Origin: Brevibacillus brevis
GTDB taxonomy: Bacteria; Bacillota; Bacilli; Brevibacillales; Brevibacillaceae
Assembly: GCF_001039275.2 (NCBI RefSeq)
Contig: NZ_CP030117.1
Coordinates: forward strand, 5,308,501 to 5,372,500
Direction: 5' to 3'
Length of the DNA: 64,000 nucleotides
How positions within the stretch are numbered: position 1 is the stretch's first letter; every line of letters starts with the position of its first letter. The notes under the pieces are model-generated. The model was not told the DNA's origin, made no database searches, and was given only the letters and a program-made list of their open reading frames with translations. Below, piece by piece: positions 25,721 through 33,917 of the stretch. The position numbers and the translations under genes were made by a program.

Positions 25721-27229
25721 TTACTTCTGGGGCGGTAATGGCTTTATCCCTTTAGATTGGCGGCGCAAATTGTTTTTGGTAATCGATTCAGGACGTTTGT
25801 CCAAGGCCCAGCGAGGCAAGCGAAAGATCGTGTCTCTTTGCTCTTTCAAGGAAAACGGAGCAAACGATTCCATATACGGTACGCCAAACGAGCGTAAACT
25901 GCATAAGTGCAGCACTAAGCCAAGCATCCCTACAATGATTCCGTATATGCCAAAAGAAGCAGCCAGAACCATCAGAGGAAAACGAAGAATCCTTACGGTA
26001 ATCGACATGTTGCTCGCTGGGAAAATAAAGCTGGATATGGCAGTGATCGAGACCACAATGACCATTGCGGCAGAAACAATCCCCGCTTCCACCGCTGCTT
26101 GTCCGATGACCAGTGTTCCCACGATGGAAATGGCTTGACCTACTGCACGCGGCATGCGGATTCCAGCCTCTCGTAATATCTCAAAAGCCACTTCCATCAT
26201 GATCGCCTCAATAAAGGCTGGAAAGGGCACTCCTTCTCGCTGTGCCGCCAAGCTGATCAGCAGCTGTGTCGGGAGCATCTCTTGGTGAAAGGTCGTAATG
26301 GCGATATAGAGGGATGGAGCAAGCAATGCTATTAAAAAACAGGCGAATCGCAGCATGCGAATCAACGTACTAAAATCAAAACGCTGATAGTAGTCTTCCG
26401 CAGAATGGAAAAACTCCACAAAGAGAGAGGGCACGGTTAAAACAAAGGGAGTCCCATCTACAAGAATTGCTACGCGTCCCTCCAATAGATTCGCGGCCAC
26501 GACATCCGGGCGCTCCGAGTTAGAGATGGTGGGGAAAGGTGTGTAGGCTTCGTCCTGGATCAGCTCCTCAATCATTCCGCTTTCCATGATGCCATCGATG
26601 CTGATTCGATCCAGTCTATTGCGTACTTCTTCTACAACACCCTCTTCTACAATCCCTTTCATATACACAATTGCGACTTCTGTCTTGGTTTCCTCGCCGA
26701 TTCTGTTGATTTCAATCCATAGCTTTTCACTGGTAATCCGTCTCCGCAGCAACGTAATATTCGTGCGAAGTGTCTCCGTAAAGCTCTCCCGCGGACCGCG
26801 AATGACTGTTTGCGATGACGGTTCGGTGACTCCTCTATCCCTCCACTCCTGCAAACCTATATGAATTCCTTCTGAGCTGCCATCCACGAGAATGATGACA
26901 CAGCCAGACAGCAAGGCTGTAAACAATGTGGGAAAATCGAATAAATCTCCCATATCTCCTACGGTCAGGATGGATTCTTTTAAAAAGGGAACGAACTCGT
27001 CCTTGCGTATCCCTTCCCATTCCTTCAAGCGCATTTTGTATAAAAGGCTATCGATTAATACGGCTTGTACCAGGTACGAATCGACCATGCCATCCGCATA
27101 CAAGACAGCTGCCCGGACGGGTTCTAGGCTATTTAGGACTACCTCTCGAATCACAATGTCATTGCTGTATCCGAGCGATTCTTTTATATAGTGAACGTTT
27201 TCGTCTAAGCTGCAACCAATCTGAGCCAT
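25721..27229 (-). CDS. GerA-family spore germination protein (A subunit)
   Basis: A subunit of a GerA-type receptor, 502 residues. It has an N-terminal cytoplasmic domain with AAVLYADGMVD, then YMKGIVEEG and GRVAILVDGTPFVLTVPSLF, and a membrane domain of several helices containing MLPTQLLISLAAQREGVPFP. The C-terminal tail is basic. No GerAB-type permease is encoded in the locus, which goes directly from A to C. Recent models place nutrient sensing in B subunits, so this receptor would be incomplete or borrow a B subunit. Confidence 0.93.
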   Translation of the reverse strand: MAQIGCSLDENVHYIKESLGYSNDIVIREVVLNSLEPVRAAVLYADGMVDSYLVQAVLIDSLLYKMRLKEWEGIRKDEFVPFLKESILTVGDMGDLFDFPTLFTALLSGCVIILVDGSSEGIHIGLQEWRDRGVTEPSSQTVIRGPRESFTETLRTNITLLRRRITSEKLWIEINRIGEETKTEVAIVYMKGIVEEGVVEEVRNRLDRISIDGIMESGMIEELIQDEAYTPFPTISNSERPDVVAANLLEGRVAILVDGTPFVLTVPSLFVEFFHSAEDYYQRFDFSTLIRMLRFACFLIALLAPSLYIAITTFHQEMLPTQLLISLAAQREGVPFPAFIEAIMMEVAFEILREAGIRMPRAVGQAISIVGTLVIGQAAVEAGIVSAAMVIVVSITAISSFIFPASNMSITVRILRFPLMVLAASFGIYGIIVGMLGLVLHLCSLRSFGVPYMESFAPFSLKEQRDTIFRLPRWALDKRPESITKNNLRRQSKGIKPLPPQK

Positions 27230-27318
27230 TCGGATTGCTCCTCACATCGGCAATTATGAACACAGTTTCTCCGATTGCTCCCATTACTAAACAAAACGTT
27301 CATGTCCCTTTCCACAGA

Positions 27319-27356
27319 AAAAGACCTCGCACTCGTTGAAGAGGACAAGGTCTTTT
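27319..27356 (-). terminator. Terminator of the SurA-N-like gene
   Basis: A 9-bp stem AAAAGACCT/AGGTCTTTT with a 20-nt loop is followed by a short U-run on the minus strand. Confidence 0.7.
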
Positions 27357-27371
27357 CGTATATGTTCCACA

Positions 27372-28016
27372 CTATGGTGCAGGTGTTTGTGCATCACCTG
27401 GCACTGGTGCATCGTCGAAGGAAGGGTCGTGCCATTCCACTTTATGTTTTTGCTGAAGCGTATTTAACCAGGTACCGTAGTTCTGACTGCGATTTTGGTC
27501 AGTCAGCATCATCTTGATCTGATCTTTCACTTTATCAAACTCAGGTGCCGGTGACCCCAGCTGTTCTTTATTTGTATCGTAGTAGGTTTTGATTTGCTCA
27601 TCGGTAACCGGGAATGCTTTATCCAACAACTTATCCCGTGTCATGAGCACGCTCAACTTATCCCGCAGTTGGGCCTCGGTCATTCCCATACTCTTCAAGT
27701 AGTTTTGGAATGCCTCAGGTGAACCTACCTGTTGTTTCATCGAATCAATCTCTTTATCCATATCTTCTTGCGTCACCGCGACGTTTTGCGCCTTGGCTTC
27801 CTGCTTGATTAACGCTTCCGCAACAAGTTCATGTATCATTGGTTTTCCGTACATTTTCTTCATTTCACCGTAAAGCTGATTTTGTGTAATGGAGGTATCG
27901 CCGGCCGTTACCAATACAGGGTCATTGCCTTTTGCCCATGATTGATAAAACCCTAATACAGCTAACCCCGTTAATAATATGGCAACCGAAAGCATGGAAA
28001 TATCAAACTTCTTCAC
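27372..28016 (-). CDS. SurA N-terminal domain protein (foldase-like, no PPIase domain)
   Basis: A 214-residue exported protein with one N-terminal membrane anchor or uncleaved signal (ILLTGLAVLGFYQSW). A SurA-N-like helical domain follows (TSITQNQLYGEMKK, LVAEALIKQEAKAQNVAVTQEDMDKE). The parvulin PPIase domain of PrsA/SurA is missing, and the tail is Pro/Asp-rich. It probably acts as an extracytoplasmic chaperone near germination genes, though the client is unknown. Confidence 0.8.
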   Translation of the reverse strand: MKKFDISMLSVAILLTGLAVLGFYQSWAKGNDPVLVTAGDTSITQNQLYGEMKKMYGKPMIHELVAEALIKQEAKAQNVAVTQEDMDKEIDSMKQQVGSPEAFQNYLKSMGMTEAQLRDKLSVLMTRDKLLDKAFPVTDEQIKTYYDTNKEQLGSPAPEFDKVKDQIKMMLTDQNRSQNYGTWLNTLQQKHKVEWHDPSFDDAPVPGDAQTPAP

Positions 28017-28125
28017 TTGGATATCCTCTCTTTCTCTAATCTGCCCTCCAAGTATAGAAAGAAGTTATGGTAGAAAAATGGAAAGCGTATTACACAACTT
28101 TTCCACATTCTAAACATATTATGCG

Positions 28126-28545
28126 CTACATAAAAAATCGGGTAAAAAAAGAGGAGAGAACGGAGGCGATGACAGGACCTAAAACTGCCCAAACCTGTAA
28201 AAAGCGTTCTTGTTTCCTGTCTTTTTCTACTTCCATAAACTGAGCGAGTGCTTCCTTGTCCCGATTTTCGTTAGCCAGTAATTGCAGGATTATATCTTTG
28301 TCTTTTTCCGTCTTCTCTGCTTTCGTTTCTAATTCAGTCTGCAGCTTGTTCAAAACTTGCAGTACATCATAACGCACATCCTCCATGCGTCCCAATTGAT
28401 GTTCAATTCGTTCCAACCACTTCGTAACTACTATCATTTGTCCCTCAAGCTGATCGATTCGTTCTTCGAATTTGTCTAATTTCAAATAGATACGTTGTAT
28501 ATGCTGATCTATATTTTTCTGATTTTCATATGGTCCTGCTGTCAT
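28126..28545 (-). CDS. Coiled-coil protein with C-terminal membrane helix
   Basis: About 139 residues. From residue 15 to 105 it is a charged heptad-rich helix (IYLKLDKFEERIDQLEGQ and onward); one hydrophobic helix (VWAVLGPVIASVLSSFF) ends the protein. ATG 28545 has GGGGGAGG about 8 nt upstream; the GTG three codons earlier overlaps that site. The topology resembles XhlA-type proteins, but I do not recognise a family. Function unknown. Confidence 0.7.
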   Translation of the reverse strand: MTAGPYENQKNIDQHIQRIYLKLDKFEERIDQLEGQMIVVTKWLERIEHQLGRMEDVRYDVLQVLNKLQTELETKAEKTEKDKDIILQLLANENRDKEALAQFMEVEKDRKQERFLQVWAVLGPVIASVLSSFFTRFFM

Positions 28546-28762
28546 AGGTTCCACCTCCCCCGTCCGTCCTTTATACTACTGTTTATGTAGCGGAAAGGAG
28601 CATTGCTTGTACGGTTATCCCTCTTTGTTCAGTCTCGTGTAAAAAAAGGCGGCAAACAAATGTATTTCCAAATCCTGAATTCAGCTAAAATAGATGGAAG
28701 ACTATCTAGCATTTCTCTCAAATAAACGGGGACACGACCGTTTCTTCATAAAGGAGGATACC

Positions 28763-29506
28763 ATGACAACCTTGTTGGAGGTAAAAGGAGTAACGGGTGG
28801 GTACTCTTTCAACCACGCTGTAATCAAAGACGTCTCCTTTCACATACGCGAAAAAGAAATTGTGGCGCTAATCGGGCTGAATGGCGCAGGTAAAAGTACG
28901 ACAATCAAGCATATTTTAGGACTCCTGGAACCAATCGCAGGTGAAATCAGCATTGCAGGGAAGACCTTTCAATCAGACCCCGAAAACTATCGTTTGTCTT
29001 ATGGGTATATCCCTGAGTCTCCCATTTATTACGAAGAGCTTACGCTTTGGGAGCATATCGAGTTAATGGCGATGAGCCATGGGCTAGACCAGGAAGTTTT
29101 TTATGAACGAGCACGTCCTCTCTTAAAAGAATTCCGCATGGAAGAAATGAAAGACCGATTTCCGCAGCAGTTTTCCAAAGGCATGAGACAAAAGCTCATG
29201 ATCATGATGGCTTTGCTCGTACAACCGCCTCTGTACATCGTGGATGAACCGATCCTGGGTCTGGACCCTCTGGGGATTCGTTCTCTGCTTACGTGGTTGA
29301 ACCGTTGCAAGGAGCAAGGGGCAGGCATTCTGATGTCCACACATATTTTGGCCACCGCCGAGAAGCATTGTGACCGATTCATCATTTTGCACAAAGGCGA
29401 GATTAGAGCCCAAGGAACGCTAGAGGAGCTTCGGCGTTTGACAGGGCTCCCAGATCGCTCCTTGGACGACATATACTTGCATATCGTAGAGGATGACGGC
29501 CAGTGA
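28763..29506 (+). CDS. ecsA: ABC transporter ATP-binding protein EcsA
   Basis: ATPase of 247 residues with Walker A GLNGAGKST, signature FSKGMRQKLMIMMALL and Walker B LYIVDEPILGLDP. The start at 28763 has AAGGAGG 5 nt upstream. It overlaps ecsB by 4 nt. In Bacillus EcsAB affects secretion, regulated proteolysis and competence. The usual hit gene is not next to it here. Confidence 0.88.
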   Translation: MTTLLEVKGVTGGYSFNHAVIKDVSFHIREKEIVALIGLNGAGKSTTIKHILGLLEPIAGEISIAGKTFQSDPENYRLSYGYIPESPIYYEELTLWEHIELMAMSHGLDQEVFYERARPLLKEFRMEEMKDRFPQQFSKGMRQKLMIMMALLVQPPLYIVDEPILGLDPLGIRSLLTWLNRCKEQGAGILMSTHILATAEKHCDRFIILHKGEIRAQGTLEELRRLTGLPDRSLDDIYLHIVEDDGQ

Positions 29507-30645
29507 AAATAGACGTAGATCAATTATTTCGCAAACGGTTCCATGCCTTTTCAGTAGAATTCATTCGCTATGCCCAGTACATGGCCAATGGCGGCCTGAT
29601 GTTCGTCGCGATTTTTTTGATGGGGTTGCTCGCCTTTTACTACCGCAGCATCATCGCGATGATCCCACCCTGGTTCCCTTTGCCGTATGCTATGGCTCTC
29701 GTGATTGCTATTGTCGTTGTGAGAAGCCCCTTGCGCACGTTTTTGCTGGAAGCGGATTTGCTTTTTTTGACTCCGCACGAAATAAGACTGGATCGCTATT
29801 TCCGGAAGGCGCTCGTGTACAATTTTGCCATTCAGAGCACAGTAGTGTTTATCGTCCTGCTCCTGCTCATGCCTATGTATACAGAGGTCGCAGGTGCACA
29901 AGGCGTGCAGCTTTGGGTCTATTGGTGCATTCCCCTGCTCTTGAAGGGCTGGAACATTTACAGCAGTTGGACGTTCTTACGTTTGCCCGATCAGAAGAAG
30001 ATCGGATTCTATACGCTCGCTCGTTTTGTCTTTTCGTATATCCTCCTCGCTTGGGTATTGAGTGAAGGACAATTCTTGGTCGTGGGTATTCTCCCATTCG
30101 GTGCTCTGATCTGCGCTGCGCTCTTGCTCTGGCTCCATTCGCGAATGTTGGCCTATAAGAAAAAACATTCCATACAATGGTATCGCCTGCTTGCCATCGA
30201 AAGCGGCTTGCGTCACCGCTTTTATCAGTTCGCGAACAACTTCAGAGATGTCCCTGCCATGCAGCACCAGGTGAAGTCACGCTCGTGGCTCATTGCCCTG
30301 ACGAAGCTGCTGCTGCCTTACCGTCAAACCAAAGCAGGGCGTCATTTGTTTACCAAAAAATTTATTCGCTCTGGTGACTTTGCGGGCATTTATTTCAGAC
30401 TCATCCTGCTGTCAGGCTTCGTCGTTCTCATATTGCCCGGCCCCTATGCAAAAATCATCGCTGGCCTGCTCTTTCTCTTCATGACTGCCAGCCAGATCGG
30501 TAGCCTCTGGCGCCACCAGAAAAAGCGCAACGGGTACGCAATCTTTCCGATTCGGGATGGTCAGATGAGACAGGCTTTTAGCTGGCTGCGTATGGTTCTG
30601 TTGGGTTTGCACGGTGCAGTGCTTGTGCTGATTGGGTTATTGTAG
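29503..30645 (+). CDS. ecsB: ABC transporter permease EcsB
   Basis: A 380-residue polytopic membrane protein of the EcsB family, starting at GTG within the ecsA stop (GTGA). It has six or more helices, a central basic loop and the family-like sequence RHRFYQFANNFRDVPAM. It functions with EcsA. The structured repeat copy 2 lies in the 3' untranslated region of this transcript, before the terminator. Confidence 0.88.
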   Translation: MKIDVDQLFRKRFHAFSVEFIRYAQYMANGGLMFVAIFLMGLLAFYYRSIIAMIPPWFPLPYAMALVIAIVVVRSPLRTFLLEADLLFLTPHEIRLDRYFRKALVYNFAIQSTVVFIVLLLLMPMYTEVAGAQGVQLWVYWCIPLLLKGWNIYSSWTFLRLPDQKKIGFYTLARFVFSYILLAWVLSEGQFLVVGILPFGALICAALLLWLHSRMLAYKKKHSIQWYRLLAIESGLRHRFYQFANNFRDVPAMQHQVKSRSWLIALTKLLLPYRQTKAGRHLFTKKFIRSGDFAGIYFRLILLSGFVVLILPGPYAKIIAGLLFLFMTASQIGSLWRHQKKRNGYAIFPIRDGQMRQAFSWLRMVLLGLHGAVLVLIGLL

Positions 30646-30664
30646 TTAATATCAAAAGTTGCTT

Positions 30665-30852
30665 GGAAGAAGCGCATTTCCAGTCCAAGCGCCTCTGGAG
30701 CCCGACAAAGCGGAGGGCTGAATGGAGGGAGTGCTTTTAGCTTCAACTCTGCAAACTCCTCATCGAAACTGCTACTTTTGAAGCGGCTCCCGCCATTAAG
30801 CCCGGAGCGGCCACCATCCCTCAGCGGTGCGCTTCTTCCCCCACTACAGCCA
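30665..30852. repeat. Structured repeat, copy 2 (shorter form)
   Basis: Homologous to 18451-18671 along its length but lacking about 27 nt near the right end. Outer arms are GGAAGAAGCGCA (30665-30676) and TGCGCTTCTTCC (30828-30839). The inner helix is 30715-30731 with 30787-30803 (15 of 17 paired). Relative to copy 1, three base pairs have changed on both sides, keeping the pairing, while the apical TCGAAACTGCTACTTTTGAA is unchanged. It sits between convergent ecsB and a chemoreceptor gene. Confidence 0.85.
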
Positions 30853-30854
30853 CA

Positions 30855-30904
30855 AAAAAACAGCTCTTCCCGGCAACAACCTGCCAGTAGAAGAGCTGTT
30901 TTTT
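30855..30904. terminator. Bidirectional terminator between ecsB and chemoreceptor gene
   Basis: A 15-bp stem (30855-30869 with 30890-30904) carries AACAGCTCTTC/GAAGAGCTGTT flanked by A-run and T-run, suitable for both directions. Confidence 0.88.
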
Positions 30905-30926
30905 ATTTACCGATAAAGTAATTTAT

Positions 30927-32651
30927 CTACAATCGGAACGTATCCACTTTGCTGCGCAGCTCCTGAATGCTGTCTGTCACCTGCTCCGTTTCAGACACGA
31001 ACTGATCAACGTTTCCACTGACCTCATGCATCGTAGCAGATACTTCTTCGGTAGCCGCTGCTGTTTGTTCCGAGATGGCAGTAACCGTCAACACGGATTC
31101 ATTCACCTTGTTCTGACCTTGCTTCATCGTCTCTACGCTTGCCATGACATTCGCAAGCGACGTCTTCAAAGTATGTGTCATGTCAGACAGAGCCGTAATG
31201 CCTTGTGTAACGGAATCCAAACGTTCTGTCCCCGCGTTGTAGCGATCCAGCGTCGCATTTGTCTTTTCCGTGGCTTGTCTTACCTGATCTTGAATGTCTT
31301 TGATGCTCTCCTGAATGACGTGGGTTGCCGCACCTGTCTGTTCGGCCAGCTTGCGAACTTCTCCCGCTACCACAGCGAAGCCTCTGCCCGCTTCTCCAGC
31401 ACGTGCACTCTCGATGGCTGCATTCAACGCCAACAGGTTGGTCTGTCCGGCGATTTGCTGAATCGTTTCAATCACGTCGTTAATTCGGCTCGATTTTTCT
31501 TCGAGAATCGCCATTGTATTTTGCACTTCATGAAATTGTTTGTTCGTCTCTGTTCCATCTGCCAAAAACTCTTGCAATACTTTGTAGCTGCTCTCTCCGA
31601 TAGCGGACACCTGATTGGATACTGCATCCATCTCGTCAATCGCCGTATTCAATTCAGCCAGCTCGCTCAAGAATTCTTGAACCGTTTGCACCGTCATCTC
31701 CATCGCAGTTGCTGTCTGCTCATTCCCCTGCGCAATCTCTTGGCTGGTGACCACGATATTTTTGTTTTGCTCGCGGACAGAGTTGGCACCTTCCCGAATA
31801 GAATTCGCCATGCTGTCAATATGCTCGGTTGTCTCTTTTACTCCGCCAATAATTTGACGCAGTTGTGTCGTCATCTCACCAAAAGCAACGACAATTCGGC
31901 CAATCTCGTCTTTTTTGTTGGAAACAGAAATCCCTGTAGACGTGAGATCACCAGAAGCAATGCGCATAGACGCCTCTTGTACAACTTGCAGTGGACGCAG
32001 CATCTTCTTGATCAAGAAGAATACAGCAACCAAAGCAATAATCGTTACGACAATCATAGCGATAATGATGCGTGGCATGGTTTCATCCAGAACCTGTTCA
32101 TTAATCAGTTCAACTTTATCTGCCGCAGTATCCACACCAAGCACCGCAATCACTTGACCAGATGGATCTTCAATCGGTGCGAATGCACTTAGGTAATCCC
32201 CGTACACAGGGTCTTTGACGATTGGCGTACTGTTCGATCCACCTGCCAGAACAGGAGCAATATCAGCCATGCCGGTTGAGGACGTCTCTTGACCGATTGT
32301 AGCTGCTCCCTCTGCTCCTTTCGCCATTCCATCCACCATAATTTTTACCTTTTCACCGTCTGTATGAAGAATATAAACATAAAGGGCACCTGTTTTTTCG
32401 GTGTACTCAAACAACGCATTTCGGATAGTCCAATAGTCATCTGTTTCTTGTGGCTGAGATATAAATTTCGCTATCTTCTCTGAGTCAAGCCCTTGGGAGA
32501 TATGCAATGCTGTGTTAATGCTTGAGCGCGAGAGTGTCTTTTCTACAGTAGTTACGCTGTTTTCGTAAATCATGATAATATTGATTGCCATCATGACGGC
32601 AATGATCACCGCTACAAGAGCAACGACTCGTGTTGCCAAGCTCTTACTCAT
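30927..32651 (-). CDS. Transmembrane methyl-accepting chemotaxis protein
   Basis: A 574-residue chemoreceptor: helix 1 (about 8-28), an extracellular Cache-like sensor (about 30-205, with GALYVYILHTDGEKV and SAFAPIEDPSGQVIAVLGVD), helix 2 (about 207-230), HAMP, and a long signalling hairpin with the tip QIAGQTNLLALNAAIESARAG and FAVVAGEVRKLAEQTG. No cheB/cheR genes are nearby. The ligand is unknown. Confidence 0.93.
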   Translation of the reverse strand: MSKSLATRVVALVAVIIAVMMAINIIMIYENSVTTVEKTLSRSSINTALHISQGLDSEKIAKFISQPQETDDYWTIRNALFEYTEKTGALYVYILHTDGEKVKIMVDGMAKGAEGAATIGQETSSTGMADIAPVLAGGSNSTPIVKDPVYGDYLSAFAPIEDPSGQVIAVLGVDTAADKVELINEQVLDETMPRIIIAMIVVTIIALVAVFFLIKKMLRPLQVVQEASMRIASGDLTSTGISVSNKKDEIGRIVVAFGEMTTQLRQIIGGVKETTEHIDSMANSIREGANSVREQNKNIVVTSQEIAQGNEQTATAMEMTVQTVQEFLSELAELNTAIDEMDAVSNQVSAIGESSYKVLQEFLADGTETNKQFHEVQNTMAILEEKSSRINDVIETIQQIAGQTNLLALNAAIESARAGEAGRGFAVVAGEVRKLAEQTGAATHVIQESIKDIQDQVRQATEKTNATLDRYNAGTERLDSVTQGITALSDMTHTLKTSLANVMASVETMKQGQNKVNESVLTVTAISEQTAAATEEVSATMHEVSGNVDQFVSETEQVTDSIQELRSKVDTFRL

Positions 32652-32790
32652 CCTGTTTCACTTCTCCTTCGCCGGTTACGATATGTGTACTGCGGCCCCC
32701 CACCTGGGAGCGGACGCATTGTTGCGGGAGGTTTTGCCTTTTCGTAAAAGGATCAGCAGTGCTGCTCTCACACGGTGTTACTCGATAAAA

Positions 32791-32813
32791 AAAGCACCCA
32801 AAAAGGGTGCTTT
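32791..32813 (-). terminator. Terminator of the methyltransferase gene
   Basis: A 9-bp stem AAAGCACCC/GGGTGCTTT with a 5-nt loop is followed on the minus strand by a T-run. Confidence 0.85.
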
Positions 32814-32860
32814 TCCTAAACACTCCCTACCAGTTTTATCGACAATCGGTAGTGGTTTAA

Positions 32861-33625
32861 TTAGGACTTTTGTTGGGCAATCATGAGAAATCGATGGGTA
32901 GGTATATCGATATAACCAACCGCTTCGATTTTCTGGTGCAGATCAAGCAAGGCATCGGCGTACTTTTCTACGGTAAAGTCGCGAATCTGCCATTCGATAG
33001 CCTTCAAGTAGTAAACAATGGCACCTATGTCGTAGAAACGGGAAAAGCTCATTTCCTCTCTTTGCTCCACAATCGTAAGGCCGGCTTCCTCCAGTTCATT
33101 CACTGCATAGGCCAGATCCCAGTGCAAGTAATCTGGCGGAATCGGAGCGCCCAGCAATCGATTCAGGTCAAGATTGTCTTGCCCGCCCACTTGCTGGGTA
33201 ACAAATGTGCCACCTGGCTTCAACAGTCGCTTCATTTCAGATGGCAAATAAGCTTCATGTCGATTGATAATCAAGTCGAGTGACTGATCCTCAAAAGGCA
33301 ATATTTCTTCCCCATCTACCGGAAACACACGAACTCCCAAGGGCTCCAAATTGGCTTTTGCCACCGCTACATTCGGCTCGTAGCCTTCTGTCGCATACGT
33401 CTCCAAAGGGAACGGCGCAAGCCTAGAAAACAGTTCTCCACCACCTGTTCCCATTTCCAGCATAGAGCGAATCCCAAGCATGTTCTTTTTCACGATATTT
33501 ACGTAGTTCCAGCGAAGTGGTGCATCCTGCATCCTGCCTGTCGCAGTCAATCTGGCAAAATCCCATCCAGCGAATGGTGCCTCTACTTCCTCTTGAAAGC
33601 TTTTGATCCAATCCTTATTTTCCAT
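32861..33625 (-). CDS. Class I SAM-dependent methyltransferase
   Basis: A 254-residue soluble protein with SAM motif I LEMGTGGGELFSRL near residue 60, an acidic strand-2 end (TEGYEPN), FEDQSLDLIINRHEAYLPSE as motif IV region, and LLKPGGTFVTQQVGG as the post-motif. It is apparently monocistronic. The substrate cannot be told from sequence. The 292-nt region upstream, shared with the divergent multicopper oxidase gene, shows no convincing regulator site. Confidence 0.88.
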   Translation of the reverse strand: MENKDWIKSFQEEVEAPFAGWDFARLTATGRMQDAPLRWNYVNIVKKNMLGIRSMLEMGTGGGELFSRLAPFPLETYATEGYEPNVAVAKANLEPLGVRVFPVDGEEILPFEDQSLDLIINRHEAYLPSEMKRLLKPGGTFVTQQVGGQDNLDLNRLLGAPIPPDYLHWDLAYAVNELEEAGLTIVEQREEMSFSRFYDIGAIVYYLKAIEWQIRDFTVEKYADALLDLHQKIEAVGYIDIPTHRFLMIAQQKS

Positions 33626-33917
33626 ATTTGCTTCTCCTCTCGTTTATACCAGTCTGTTCACGTCCAAACCAGACGAAGCAGGAGGAGCTCGAGAGCGTTG
33701 TTACGTTTGTACAAAATCAAAGGACATGAGAAAAAGCCCCCTTCCCAATATTCTGATAGGCCGAAAAGGAATACCAAAATTGTAATGTATATCCTGTTTA
33801 TAGATCAAGTGCACTTCTCCGACTTAAGACGGAGTGAAAATACTGCCTCGGTACGTTTGGTACTCAGCCGTTTCTCTATATCATTAGTATCGAACTAGTA
33901 AACAGGAGGAACTGATC

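Noticed and set aside
31026..32192. 388-codon plus-strand frame opposite the transmembrane chemoreceptor
   Set aside because: Long because the chemoreceptor avoids certain codons; Cys/Arg/His-rich product, no start site, antisense to a certain gene.
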